This document shows positions 46,558 through 57,002 of a stretch of DNA of 64,000 bases, in pieces. Every line of letters starts with the position of its first letter. Position 1 is the stretch's first letter. The stretch spans positions 472,501 to 536,500 of the forward strand of contig NZ_CP084910.1 of the NCBI RefSeq assembly GCF_020535245.1, in the 5' to 3' direction. Source of the stretch: Asticcacaulis sp. AND118. GTDB lineage: Bacteria; Pseudomonadota; Alphaproteobacteria; Caulobacterales; Caulobacteraceae. The position numbers and the translations under genes are program-made. The notes beneath the pieces were generated by a model. The model was not told the origin of the DNA. It saw only the letters and a program-made list of their open reading frames with translations, and did no database searches.

Positions 46558-48528
46558 ATGTCTTTGCGGACCGCATTTGCCTTCAAAAAAAATGCGGACA
46601 TGGTTCGCGCCATTGATCAGTCGCTGGCCGTCATCAGCTTCGACACGGACGGCAAGATACTCGAAGCGAACGGCAACTTCCTGAAGACGGTAGGCTATGC
46701 GGCCAGCGAGATCGTGGGCCGCCATCACCGCGTCTTCATGCCCGACGGTCAGGCCGACACCGAAGCCTATCGCACCTTCTGGGCCGACCTGCGCGCCGGG
46801 CATTTCCGCGAGGGCGAGTTCCGCCGCGTGGCCAAAGGCGGGCGCGACATCTGGCTGCAGGCCACCTACAACCCCATTACCGACGGCAGCGGGCGCGTGA
46901 CCCGCATCGTCAAGATCGCCTCGGACATCACCGCCGACAAGCGGCGCGCCATCGACGACGCGGGTCAGATCGCCGCCATTCAGCGCTCTCAGGCCGTCAT
47001 CGCCTTCGACCTCGACGGCACCATACTGGACGCCAATGATAACTTCCTTTCGGCCATGGGGTATAGTCTGGACGAAATCAGAGGCCGTCAGCACCGCCTG
47101 TTCGTCGATCCGGAAGAGGCGCAGTCGCCGCAATATGCCGCCTTCTGGGCCGCGCTCAAGGCCGGACGCTATCAGGAGGGCGAGTTCCGTCGCCTCGGCA
47201 AGGGCGGGCGCGAAGTGTGGATTCGCGCCACCTATAACCCGATCATGGACGCCGAAGGCCGCCCCTTGAAGGTCGTCAAGTTCGCCATGGACGTGACCGC
47301 CGAAAAGCGCCGTAATGCCGAGTATGAAGGCCAGATCGATGCTATTCGCCGGTCTCAGGCCGTGATTTCCTTCGCGCTCGACGGCACGATTCTCGACGCC
47401 AACGACACCTTTTTGCGTGTGACGGGCTATGACCTGGCCGAGGTGGTGGGGCAGCATCACCGGCTGTTTGTGGCCCCGACCTATGCCGAGGGCGAGGACT
47501 ATCGCACCTTCTGGCAGAAACTGGCCCGCGGCGAGTCGCTGTCGGCCATCTATCAGCGCTTCGGCAAGGGCGGACGCGCCATCTGGCTTCAGGCTACCTA
47601 TAACCCCATTCTTGACGCTGCCGGACGGCCGGTGAAGGTGGTCAAATACGCCACCGACATCACCGCCAATATGGAAGCCCGTTCCCGCGCCGTGGCCTCG
47701 GCCGAAGAGACGCTGAACAATGTCGAGGCCGTGGCCGCCGCCGCCGAGGAGATGAACGCCGCCGTCAACGACATCGCCCACGCCATGCTGCGCAGCAAGG
47801 AGGCGGTCGACAAGATACACGCCCGCACCTCTTCGGCGGGCGCTTCGACCGGGGCCATGCGCCGCGCCGCTCAGTCGATGGACGGCGTAGTGCAACTGAT
47901 CGCGCAGGTCGCGGGGCAGATCAACCTGCTGGCGCTCAACGCCACCATCGAATCCGCACGGGCGGGCGAGGCGGGCAAGGGCTTCGCCGTCGTCGCCAAC
48001 GAGGTCAAGATACTGGCTGGTCAGACCAGCGCCGCCACCGCGCGCATCTCTTCGGAGATCGCCGGAATGCAGGCCCTGTCCGACGAGGTCGCCGGCGCGC
48101 TCGACACCATCACCGAAGCGGTGAGCGAGGTGCAGGGCTTTGTCGATACGGCGGCGCATTCCATGCAGGAGCAGGCGAGCGTCACCAACGACATCTCATC
48201 CAGCATGTACGGCGCCGCCGAAGGCGTGGCGGAGATCGGCCGCAATCTCGACGACTGGATCATCGGCATGGAGGAGCGCCGCTTCGACGCGCGCGTGCGC
48301 ACGTCGCGGCAGGCGGTGATCATCGCGCCGGGCCGCCCGACCATCGTCTGCACGGTGCGCAATCTTTCGAAGAGCGGCGCCAAGCTGATCGTGCCGGACG
48401 TTCATGCGGTGCCCGACAGCTTCGATCTGGAGATCAATGGCGAGCCGGCGCGTCGCGTCCGTATCGCGCGTCGCGGATCGGGCGAGGTCGGGGTGAAGTT
48501 CATGGATGCGCTGGCGATAGCCGCGTAA
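46558..48528 (+). CDS. Triple-PAS methyl-accepting protein with PilZ domain
   Basis: 656 aa, soluble. Three PAS domains (about 18-130, 138-252, 260-375), each with a GY..E..G..H..F and [16 protein letters not shown] signature; then an MCP signalling domain (about 380-560) with [20 protein letters not shown]; then a C-terminal PilZ-like domain (about 575-655) with RFDAR (RxxxR) and NLSKSG (NxSxxG), the c-di-GMP-binding motifs. This suggests a BdlA-like sensor joined to a c-di-GMP receptor. It shares the PAS type with the 26805-28280 gene. Start ATG follows GGGAG. Confidence 0.92.
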   Translation: MSLRTAFAFKKNADMVRAIDQSLAVISFDTDGKILEANGNFLKTVGYAASEIVGRHHRVFMPDGQADTEAYRTFWADLRAGHFREGEFRRVAKGGRDIWLQATYNPITDGSGRVTRIVKIASDITADKRRAIDDAGQIAAIQRSQAVIAFDLDGTILDANDNFLSAMGYSLDEIRGRQHRLFVDPEEAQSPQYAAFWAALKAGRYQEGEFRRLGKGGREVWIRATYNPIMDAEGRPLKVVKFAMDVTAEKRRNAEYEGQIDAIRRSQAVISFALDGTILDANDTFLRVTGYDLAEVVGQHHRLFVAPTYAEGEDYRTFWQKLARGESLSAIYQRFGKGGRAIWLQATYNPILDAAGRPVKVVKYATDITANMEARSRAVASAEETLNNVEAVAAAAEEMNAAVNDIAHAMLRSKEAVDKIHARTSSAGASTGAMRRAAQSMDGVVQLIAQVAGQINLLALNATIESARAGEAGKGFAVVANEVKILAGQTSAATARISSEIAGMQALSDEVAGALDTITEAVSEVQGFVDTAAHSMQEQASVTNDISSSMYGAAEGVAEIGRNLDDWIIGMEERRFDARVRTSRQAVIIAPGRPTIVCTVRNLSKSGAKLIVPDVHAVPDSFDLEINGEPARRVRIARRGSGEVGVKFMDALAIAA

Positions 48529-48660
48529 AGCGGCATGATTTCTGATGGAATCCTTCCGCTCAAGCCGCCATTGCGGCGGCGGCCAAGGTGGCGGAGCCAC
48601 CGCCCGGCGAGGGCGTAAGCAAAATCCAGATTATTTCTATAAGAAAACATAATGATCTAG
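48529..48660 (+). repeat. Family A multi-hairpin repeat, copy 4
   Basis: Degenerate copy (first arm AAGCGGCATGATT; shorter last loop). It fills exactly the space between two convergent stop codons: the MCP gene ends at 48528 and the TAG of the next gene (48657-48659) is part of the terminal CTAG. Confidence 0.85.
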
Positions 48661-49499
48661 CTGCTGTCCTCGATGTGGACCAGCCACCACGGATAACCGT
48701 TTCCGCAGGGCGTTTCGTCTTTGTGCATGCCGGGCGGGGTCGGAAGGTCGCGCATCACATAGGCAAAGCGTCGTGACACGGCCCAGTAGTCGGGGCGGGG
48801 AACCTCCGGATCGAAGGCCTTGCCGTCGGGCCAGCGGCCTGTCGCGTGGGCTTCGCTCTGCGTAATGGCATTGGCGCGGCGCGCGGCGATGCGCGTAAAG
48901 CGGTCCCACAGCGGCTTATCGGTCTCGTCCAGTATCGCCTTATCGCCATAGGTCAGCCAGTGCGGATCGGCGGGCCGCGCCTCCGGCCACGTCTCGCCGT
49001 CAAACCAGTTGCCGACGCGTTCGGCATGGCCTTCGGCCCAGCCATTGAAGCGCCGGAGCTGCTTGAGGAAACGCTCGGTAAGCTCTTCTTCCGTAAGTGC
49101 GCGTCGAGGCGGCGGGCCGAGGTCGAGGGGGACCGGCGGCGAATAGAGCTGAGTGAACAGGCGCTCGGCGCTGAGGATGAAACGCCCGGCGCGGATGGCC
49201 TCCAGATGAGTTTGGGGCTGCGGCAGGGCGGTGACGAGGGCCAGCAGCCGGTCGGCGGCCTCGCGCAGGCGCTGCCGCGCGGCCGGGGTTTCGCTCTTGC
49301 CTTCCATTTCTTCGGGGAGATGGCAGACGATGCGATCGGCGACCATCAGGGTGCGCGCCGCGCGCTCTCCGTCGCGATAGGTTTCGGGGTCGGGCAGGGC
49401 CTCGACCGTGGCGGCGATCTTGTCCGCGAAATCGCGCAGCAGGGCGACCCGCGCCCGCAGCGCGGCATTGTCCTCAGGCGTGCGCTTGGGTCTAGCCAT
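48657..49499 (-). CDS. Hypothetical protein, cytosolic
   Basis: 280 aa, no signal peptide. The first half is helical and charged, starting MARPKRTPEDNAALRARVAL; the second half is Trp/Pro-rich (NGWAEGHAERVGNWFDG, DYWAVSRRFAY). I do not recognise a family; the composition looks like an uncharacterised Caulobacterales protein. Its stop codon is contributed by a family A repeat. Confidence 0.65.
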   Translation of the reverse strand: MARPKRTPEDNAALRARVALLRDFADKIAATVEALPDPETYRDGERAARTLMVADRIVCHLPEEMEGKSETPAARQRLREAADRLLALVTALPQPQTHLEAIRAGRFILSAERLFTQLYSPPVPLDLGPPPRRALTEEELTERFLKQLRRFNGWAEGHAERVGNWFDGETWPEARPADPHWLTYGDKAILDETDKPLWDRFTRIAARRANAITQSEAHATGRWPDGKAFDPEVPRPDYWAVSRRFAYVMRDLPTPPGMHKDETPCGNGYPWWLVHIEDSS

Positions 49500-49578
49500 C
49501 GCCTAAGGATAAGCGCGGTTGGCGCGGCGGGGATAAATGACCTGCATTGGGTGCCATTGCGCGTCAATATTGAGCTAA

Positions 49579-49686
49579 ATGGTTCAGTGTTCCGCCGCCC
49601 GTCTCGACGCTTCGTTCGCCGCGCTGGATCAGGTCGTTCAGGCATTGAAACAGAAGGAGAGAGACGATGGACGGGACAAAGGGTAA
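49579..49686 (+). pseudogene. ArsR-type regulator with internal deletion
   Basis: 35 codons: MVQCSAARLDASFAALD is like the N-terminus of ArsR repressors (LDAxFxALADPTRR), and LDQVVQALKQKERDDGR is like their C-terminus, as if the whole HTH centre had been lost by deletion between similar LD sequences. It overlaps the SRPBCC gene start, as intact ArsR-SRPBCC pairs do. The HTH is absent, so it cannot repress. Confidence 0.5.
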
Positions 49687-50158
49687 TACCACGACGGAGC
49701 GGGTGTCGGATCGCGAACTGGTCGTGACGCGGACCGTCGACGGTCCGGCGCGCCTCGTGTTCAAGGCGTGGAGCGATTCGGCGCTGTTTCAACGCTGGTG
49801 GACGCCCAGGTCGTTCGGCATGACCATTCATTCCTGCGAAATGGACGTGCGCACCGGTGGCGGCTATCGGCTGGTGATCAGCCATCCGTCGATGCCGGAG
49901 CCGATGGCCTTCTTCGGCAAATATATCGAGGTGGTGCCCGACGCCCGCATCGTCTGGACGAACGAGGAAGGCGGCGAAGAGGGGGCCGTGAGCACGGTGA
50001 CCTTCGAGGAACGCAGGGACAAGACACTGGTCGTCTGGCACGACCTTTATCCGTCGAAAGAGGCGCTGGACGAGGCCATGGTATCGGGCGCCACAAGCGG
50101 CTTCGACGAACAGTTCGATCAGTTGGATGAGATGGTTTCAACGCTGGACGCGGAGTGA
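49667..50158 (+). CDS. SRPBCC/AHSA1 domain protein
   Basis: 163 aa. Opens with an SRPBCC fold: LVVTRTVDGPARLVFKAW and FQRWWTPRSFGM. Homologs (activator of Hsp90 ATPase-like) bind hydrophobic ligands and often follow an ArsR gene; here that gene is only a remnant. The SD AGGAGAG precedes ATG. Function unknown. Confidence 0.88.
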   Translation: MDGTKGNTTTERVSDRELVVTRTVDGPARLVFKAWSDSALFQRWWTPRSFGMTIHSCEMDVRTGGGYRLVISHPSMPEPMAFFGKYIEVVPDARIVWTNEEGGEEGAVSTVTFEERRDKTLVVWHDLYPSKEALDEAMVSGATSGFDEQFDQLDEMVSTLDAE

Positions 50159-50161
50159 ATC

Positions 50162-50696
50162 ATACCTCCCCGGCTATGCCGGGGAGGGGGACCGCACGAG
50201 CCACGAAGTGGTGAGATGTGGTGGTGGGGTATCTTGAGGGGGACACGATGAACGACGCCATCAAGCGCAAGACCGCTCTGGCTCGACAGATGCGCAAAGC
50301 GTTGACCACGCCGGAATGGTTGCTGTGGGAACGGCTGAAACATCGCACCGATGGGCTCATCTTCAAGCGCCAGTACGCTGTCGGTCCGTATATCCTTGAT
50401 TTTTATTGCTTCAAGGCACGGCTGGCTGTTGAGGTGGACGGCACCTTACACAGTCTGGATGAACGGGCGGAAAAAGACGCGACGCGCGATGCGTGGTTAC
50501 AGTCGCAGGGCCTTGAGGTTTGCCGCCTCGCCGCCGCTGATGTGTACCGGGATGCTGATGCTGTCGCGGATGGGGTGAGGTTGCTGGCACTGGAAAGAGC
50601 GGCGCGTTTTTCAAAGATATAAGAACCCCCACCACCGCATCTCACCGCCTTCGGCGGCTCGTGCGGTTCCCCTCCCCAGCGGAGCTGGGGAGGTAT
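50162..50696. mobile_element. Family B unit carrying a DUF559 gene
   Basis: Left arm 50162-50236 (TACCTCCCCggctatgccGGGGAGG...GTGGTGGGGTATCTTG) and right arm 50621-50696 (AAGAACCCCCACCACCGCATC...CCCCAGCGGAGCTGGGGAGG). The gene occupies the space between: ATG 11 bp from the left arm, TAA inside the first bases of the right arm. Other units have identical arms but 36-50 bp between. This pattern looks like an autonomous or loaded form of a small element; mobility is not shown. Confidence 0.6.
50248..50622 (+). CDS. DUF559 endonuclease-like protein
   Basis: 124 aa. A DUF559 (Vsr/PD-(D/E)XK-like) fold: TPEWLLWERLK near the N-terminus (E23), then ILDFYCFKARLAVEVDG with D51, E62 and D64, and H68. 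These match the putative catalytic positions of the family. It lies exactly between the inverted arms of a family B repeat unit. Start ATG follows GAGGGGGA. Biochemical function of DUF559 is not established. Confidence 0.88.
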   Translation: MNDAIKRKTALARQMRKALTTPEWLLWERLKHRTDGLIFKRQYAVGPYILDFYCFKARLAVEVDGTLHSLDERAEKDATRDAWLQSQGLEVCRLAAADVYRDADAVADGVRLLALERAARFSKI

Positions 50697-50699
50697 AAG

Positions 50700-50981
50700 T
50701 TAGTAGATGTCCCTATCGTAAATAGTGGCTTGTTTGTATTTACAAATTAGAACTATTTTTCCGTCATGATACAAAAAAATGTGCCGTTTAACGACTAAGA
50801 AGCCATTGCTTTTGTATTGCGTAACATCGCCCGACCAACTCATTGGGTGTGGTATTTCATCACCTATGGCGGGAAGCACGTAACCAAAATCAGTCGGGTA
50901 ATGAGTCTGCATATCATTTAGGCTGCCGTCTTCCGTCTCGCAGAAGATATGAATTTCATAGTCTTCAAGTAATTCGTTCAT
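50700..50981 (-). CDS. AT-rich hypothetical protein
   Basis: 93 aa, acidic and aromatic (YEIHIFCETEDGSLNDMQ; DGKIVLICKYKQATIYD). Base composition is clearly more AT-rich than neighbours. No family recognised. It sits directly beside the family B element and ends 4 bp from it, so lateral transfer is likely. No obvious SD before ATG 50981. Confidence 0.6.
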   Translation of the reverse strand: MNELLEDYEIHIFCETEDGSLNDMQTHYPTDFGYVLPAIGDEIPHPMSWSGDVTQYKSNGFLVVKRHIFLYHDGKIVLICKYKQATIYDRDIY

Positions 50982-51036
50982 CGAGCGATTTCTTCATTCA
51001 ACGCGACTGTCTCAGAAACCGGGTAGTGCTCAAAGC

Positions 51037-51066
51037 AAAAAGAGCGGGTCGTGAGACCCGCTCTTT
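51037..51066 (-). terminator. Hairpin downstream of groEL
   Basis: AAAAGAGCGGGTC (51037-51050, near) pairs with GACCCGCTCTTT (51055-51066) around GTGA. A second stem ACCTTCCGATGC..GCATTGGAAGGT (51134-51171) lies closer to the groEL stop. Confidence 0.8.
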
Positions 51067-51177
51067 CCACATAAGACTCGAAAATTTTTCGAAGAACCGC
51101 TTCGAGAAAAATTTTCACAGTATGGTCTAAAGCCACCTTCCGATGCGGGCGTTAGCCTGCATTGGAAGGTGAGGCGC

Positions 51178-52848
<1,671 letters not shown>

Positions 52849-52901
52849 TCAGAACAGGACGAGGGGGCGGTTAGGGCTCAGAGAGGCCCCGCCCGAACGC
52901 G

Positions 52902-53192
52902 TTAGCGTTCAACCACGCCCAGAATGTCGGATTCTTTCAGGATCAGCAGGTCTTCGCCGTCCAGCTTGACCTCGGTGCCGCCCCACTTGCCGAACAGCAC
53001 GCGGTCGCCGGCCTTCACGTCGAGAGCGACTTGCTCGCCCTTGTCGTTGCGGTTGCCCGGTCCGACGGCGACGACTTCGCCTTCCTGCGGCTTTTCCTTA
53101 GCCGTATCAGGGATGATGATCCCGCCCTTGGTCTTGGCTTCTTCTTCAACGCGCTTCACGAGGACGCGGTCGCCCAGCGGACGAAAGCTCAT
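52902..53192 (-). CDS. groES: Co-chaperonin GroES
   Basis: 96-aa cap of the chaperonin. [18 protein letters not shown] and [16 protein letters not shown] (mobile loop) are conserved. First gene of groES-groEL, controlled by the CIRCE site upstream. Full length. Confidence 0.98.
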   Translation of the reverse strand: MSFRPLGDRVLVKRVEEEAKTKGGIIIPDTAKEKPQEGEVVAVGPGNRNDKGEQVALDVKAGDRVLFGKWGGTEVKLDGEDLLILKESDILGVVER

Positions 53193-53222
53193 GTGATGTC
53201 TCCGATGTTATTCGTGGATGTG

Positions 53223-53249
53223 TTAGCACTCAGCGCTCGCGAGTGCCAA
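53223..53249. promoter_or_regulatory. CIRCE operator (HrcA)
   Basis: TTAGCACTC-N9-GAGTGCCAA, one base off the consensus inverted repeat TTAGCACTC-N9-GAGTGCTAA, 31 bp before the groES start. It is the binding site of the heat-shock repressor HrcA, which is not in this window. Confidence 0.95.
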
Positions 53250-53260
53250 CGCGCCCCTGA

Positions 53261-53288
53261 GTTAGGATCACGGCCCGCGAGAGTCAAG
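53261..53288 (-). promoter_or_regulatory. Probable groES promoter
   Basis: On the minus strand CTTGACTC (-35-like, 53288-53281) and CCTAACTC (-10-like, 53266-53259) are near the Caulobacter housekeeping pattern and lie just upstream of CIRCE. A heat-shock sigma promoter could overlap here. Nothing else is seen in the 53193-53521 gap. Confidence 0.4.
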
Positions 53289-53521
53289 GATTTGAGTTGT
53301 GGATGAATGTGAATTTTTTGCGCCAAATTCAAGGGCGACCATCGGCGACTGATATGGCGCGGAAGAGAGGACCGGCCCTGTGCGGGCATCGTCGAAGCCG
53401 ATAGTCTGGGCCGGGTGCCGTAAAGAAATGATACCGCCCCGGATGGATGGGGAGATATGAGAGAAACGGAACACCACGCCTGAAGCGTAGAACGACAAAA
53501 CCAAACACAGGGAAACCACAC

Positions 53522-54691
53522 ATGATCGATCGTCGTCAACTGGGGCTGGGCATGGGCGCTCTGGCCCTGTCGAGCACCGCGCATGCTGCGTCGGCGCGGC
53601 CGTGGCCGTACCTGATCGGCGCCGACGTCTCGTGGATTCCGCAGGACGAGGCGCAGGGCGCGGTCTTTTTCGAGAACGGCGTGCAGAAAGACCCGCTCGA
53701 CATCCTCAAAGGCGCGGGGTTCAATGCCATCAAGCTAAGGGTGTTTGTCGATCCGGAAAACGGCTATTCGAAAAAAGACCCGCAGGCCAAATGGTGCGGC
53801 CTCGACCAATCCATCGCCTTCGCCAAACGTATCCGGGCGCGCGGCTTCCACCTCAGCCTGACCTTCCACTACAGCGACACCTGGGCCGATCCGCAGCATC
53901 AGGACAAACCCGCCGCGTGGAAGGACCTCCCCTTCGACAGGCTGGTCGAGGCCGTCCACGCCCATACGCGCGACAGCCTCACCGCTATGAAGACGGCCGG
54001 TGTCGCGCCCGATCTGGTGCTGATCGGCAATGAGACGACGTTTGGCACATTGTGGCCTGACGGGCGGGTGCCGCTGCCCGTGCCGACCGGCAATCCGCAG
54101 ACCGACGCCGTGCATCTGAACGTGCCGGGCGCGGGCGGTTTCGACCGTTTCGCCGCCCTGCTCAAGGCGGGATTGGCGGGCGTGCACGAGGCGACGCCGC
54201 AAGCCAAGACCGCCGTGCACAACCATCTGGGGCGGCACTGGGAGATCGTGAAGCACTGGACCGACAGCCTGAGGGCGCGCGATGTGCGCTGCGATGCTGT
54301 GGGCTTTTCCTGCTATCAGCAGGCGGCGGAAGGCGACTGGGAAAACACCTTCGCCAATTTCGGCAAGCGCTATCCTGAGATGGGCGTCTTCGTCGCGGAA
54401 TATTCAAGCCGCAAGCGCTATGTGAACGATATTGCGTATAAGGCCGGGGCCTGGGGCGGCTATATCTGGGAGCCGACGCGGCATCAGGAGGCCATCTTCG
54501 ACAAGGACGGCGAAAACGCCGGCGAAGGCCCGCGTCCTAACCTGCTGTCGCAGGGGATCAACGCGGCAGAGGCCCCCGGTGCGGCGCCTGCGACCGAGGC
54601 CCCGAAACACAAACGCACTATCGGCGGGCGCTACGACGCCAACGGGTTGCTGAGCCTCTATCGCCAGATGGCGAAGGATTACGCGAAGTAA
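53522..54691 (+). CDS. GH53 endo-beta-1,4-galactanase
   Basis: 389 aa; ATG at 53522, signal peptide ending AHAA. A GH53 barrel: GADVSWIPQDE, FHYSDTWADPQHQDKPAAW, catalytic acid/base E171 in IGNETT and nucleophile E293 in VAEYSS. It degrades galactan and arabinogalactan side chains of plant pectin. No other pectin-use genes adjoin it, but the enzyme suggests plant-derived polysaccharide as food. Start chosen at the first ATG with signal peptide; the frame stays open upstream. Confidence 0.93.
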   Translation: MIDRRQLGLGMGALALSSTAHAASARPWPYLIGADVSWIPQDEAQGAVFFENGVQKDPLDILKGAGFNAIKLRVFVDPENGYSKKDPQAKWCGLDQSIAFAKRIRARGFHLSLTFHYSDTWADPQHQDKPAAWKDLPFDRLVEAVHAHTRDSLTAMKTAGVAPDLVLIGNETTFGTLWPDGRVPLPVPTGNPQTDAVHLNVPGAGGFDRFAALLKAGLAGVHEATPQAKTAVHNHLGRHWEIVKHWTDSLRARDVRCDAVGFSCYQQAAEGDWENTFANFGKRYPEMGVFVAEYSSRKRYVNDIAYKAGAWGGYIWEPTRHQEAIFDKDGENAGEGPRPNLLSQGINAAEAPGAAPATEAPKHKRTIGGRYDANGLLSLYRQMAKDYAK

Positions 54692-54713
54692 TCATATCGC
54701 CTCAACCTAATCA

Positions 54714-54883
54714 TACCTCCCCAACTTGTTGGGGAGGGGGACCGCACAAGCGAACGCAGTGAGTGAGATGTGGTGGTGGGGTTTCTTGCTTGAGCGGCAA
54801 TGCATCTGCGGATGGATAGATCGCTAGCCACCCCACCACCACTCGCTCCGCTCATGGTCCCCCTCCCCGCCAGCGGGAAGGTA
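54714..54883. repeat. Family B unit without gene
   Basis: Left arm TACCTCCCCaacttgttGGGGAGG..GTGGTGGGGTTTCTTG and right arm CCACCCCACCACC..CCCTCCCCGCCAGCGGG, about 40 bp between. It lies between convergent genes: the GH53 gene and the phosphatase-family gene. Confidence 0.85.
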
Positions 54884-54887
54884 TAAG

Positions 54888-55715
54888 TTACTTCAGTTCC
54901 ACATCCGCGACGACGGGGAAGTGGTCCGAAATCACCTTGCCCGTAAAGCTGTCGGTCAGGGTGGCGAAGCGCGTCACTTTCAGCGCGCGATCGACGAAGA
55001 TATGGTCGATCGGCTCGCCATCCGTGCGGCGGATGTCGAAGCCGTTGAAAGTGCCCGGAGGACCGAAACGGACGGCGGCCTCGCTGCGGGCGTCTTTCAG
55101 GGGGCTGGTGTCGGCGGTAAAGCGCTTGTACGGCGCGCTGTCCGGACCGGTATTGAAGTCCCCCAGCACGATCAGGCGCGCGCCCGGCACCTGCGGCAGG
55201 GCCAGAATCTGCGCCGCGCAATTGTCGCGCGCCTTGACGCCGACATGGTCGAAATGGGCGTTGCGCACGTCGAAGACCTGCCCGCTGCGTTTGTCCTTGA
55301 GGATCAGGCGCGTGAAGGTGCGCGGCAGGGCAGCGTCGGCGTCCTTCGACGGCGTGTCCGGCGTCTGGCCGCACCATTGCGTCGTCGCCGACAGCTTCTC
55401 GAAGCGTTCGCGACGCCAGAAGACGGTAGTGGTCTCACCCGCTTTCGCGCCGTCGTCGCGGCCGACGCCGTAGTGCGCATAACCGTCCAGCGCCTGCGCG
55501 AGGTCGTCGACCATCGGCAGCAGGGCCTCCTGCACGCCCAGCACGTCCGGCGCGAGGAAGGCGATCTGCGCGGCCATGTGCGGGCGGCGCTCCGGCCACG
55601 GCGGCACGTCCTGCGGATTGTCGTAGCGGATATTGTAGCTCATCACGCGCAGGGTCTCGGCGGTGGCCGGAGTGGCGACGAGCAGGGCGGCGGCGAGCAG
55701 GAGCAGACGTTTCAT
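54888..55715 (-). CDS. Endonuclease/exonuclease/phosphatase family protein
   Basis: 275 aa, signal peptide ending ATAE. EEP-fold: SYNIR (N-terminal Asn), VQEALL (metal Glu), NAHFDH, LGDFNTG (Asp/Asn) and SDHFPV (His). Exported members act on phosphoesters of lipids or nucleotides; which one is unknown. Confidence 0.9.
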   Translation of the reverse strand: MKRLLLLAAALLVATPATAETLRVMSYNIRYDNPQDVPPWPERRPHMAAQIAFLAPDVLGVQEALLPMVDDLAQALDGYAHYGVGRDDGAKAGETTTVFWRRERFEKLSATTQWCGQTPDTPSKDADAALPRTFTRLILKDKRSGQVFDVRNAHFDHVGVKARDNCAAQILALPQVPGARLIVLGDFNTGPDSAPYKRFTADTSPLKDARSEAAVRFGPPGTFNGFDIRRTDGEPIDHIFVDRALKVTRFATLTDSFTGKVISDHFPVVADVELK

Positions 55716-55771
55716 ACGCGCATTTTACGGGCGGCGGCGGGTGCGGTCCAATGACATTCCTATGAAGGCGG

Positions 55772-56743
55772 CTATAAAGCCGGCGTCGTCACCGTCGCGC
55801 CCTGCTGCTCCAGTTGCTGCAACGCCCCGCCGGGCGCGAGCAACGCCGACAGGGGCAGGACGATCAGCGACTTGCCCGGCGTTTGCAGGGCGTCGGTGAT
55901 CGAGCCGACCGTCTGTTCCACCGCCTTGCCCAGCATGGCTTTCGTCGACGGCGCGCCTTCGAGGCAGGCCAGAAGCGCGGAATCGGGCGACAGGCGCTGC
56001 ACGGTCTGAAGGTCGCCGACGGCCCAGGCCTCGGTGGCGGCGCGGGCGTGTTTGAGCGCGAAATCGATCTCGTCCAGCGTGGCGGCGACGCAGGCCATCT
56101 GCTGCGGCTGACTGAAATCGTCGATGCGGCCCAGCGTCTTCGCCACCGAGAAATTGCCCGACGGTTGGGTTTTCAGTTTTTGCGCCTTCGCGAAACGCAG
56201 CAGGGTCTTTTCCGGATCGCGCGTGGCGATGCCGGCCTTGTCGTAGACGTCTTCGCGCAGCGCGGCGGCGGCCCACAGCGGCGACAGCTTTTTGTATTTT
56301 TCGCGGTCGAGACCATGCGCATCGATCAGGGCGTTGAAACGCTGCGACAGGGGAGCGGGCAACACCTCGTCCAGCTTTTTGCCCAGCGGCAGGCGGCGGT
56401 CCATCAGCAGACGCGTCCCGCCGATCAGCCCGCCTTTCGCTTCTGGCGCGGTCAGCAGCACGTTGGACAGGCCGATAACGCGCTCGACGCGTCTGGAATC
56501 CCACGAGACGCGCTTGGTCATCACCGGCATGGCCCCCAGCACATAGACCTGGCTGTCGCCCTTGCGCACGCGCCACAGGGCCGGACCGGGCAGGCGCGCC
56601 GTGACCACGACGTCGGTGATCCATTCCTCGCCGTCGCGGATGGCCCGGCCTTCGCGGAGAGTTTGGCCGTCGCTGAGGGTTTCCTGCGCGGCGACGGGCA
56701 GCGCGGTCAGCATGAGCGCGGTGAGAAGGACGGGTAGGCGCAT
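55772..56743 (-). CDS. TraB/GumN-like protein lacking the catalytic histidines
   Basis: 323 aa from ATG at 56743 (SD GAGG upstream; an ATG eight codons earlier is an alternative); signal peptide ending VAAQ. The fold fits TraB/GumN (WRVRKGDSQVYVLGAMP), but the first GxxH motif reads GAMP (70-73) and the C-terminal GxxH (normally before G-G-A-L) has no histidine either. If the family uses those for metal, this one would be inactive. Exported. Function unknown. Confidence 0.75.
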   Translation of the reverse strand: MRLPVLLTALMLTALPVAAQETLSDGQTLREGRAIRDGEEWITDVVVTARLPGPALWRVRKGDSQVYVLGAMPVMTKRVSWDSRRVERVIGLSNVLLTAPEAKGGLIGGTRLLMDRRLPLGKKLDEVLPAPLSQRFNALIDAHGLDREKYKKLSPLWAAAALREDVYDKAGIATRDPEKTLLRFAKAQKLKTQPSGNFSVAKTLGRIDDFSQPQQMACVAATLDEIDFALKHARAATEAWAVGDLQTVQRLSPDSALLACLEGAPSTKAMLGKAVEQTVGSITDALQTPGKSLIVLPLSALLAPGGALQQLEQQGATVTTPAL

Positions 56744-56810
56744 GGCGGGGTTCCTCATCAGCGCCATATAAGGCCGTATCGCCGTGACAGAAATGGGGCA
56801 TTCTGAATCA

Positions 56811-56992
56811 TACCTCCCCAGTTTACTGGGGAGGGGAACCGCACGACGCGCGAAGCGCTAGATGCGGTGGTGGGGGTTCTTAAAACGGCCCAGCGGTTTC
56901 GCAGGCTGAATGTCCGCAAGATACCCCACCACCACATCTCACTCACTGCGTTCGCTCGTGCGGTCCCCCTCCCCGGCATAGCCAGGGAGGTA
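56811..56992. repeat. Family B unit without gene
   Basis: Left arm TACCTCCCCagtttactGGGGAGG...GGTGGGGGTTCTT and right arm AAGATACCCCACCACCACATC...CCCGGCATAGCCAGGGAGG. 40-45 bp between. Separates the TraB-like gene from the XRE gene. Confidence 0.85.
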
Positions 56993-57002
56993 TGAAATGG
57001 CG

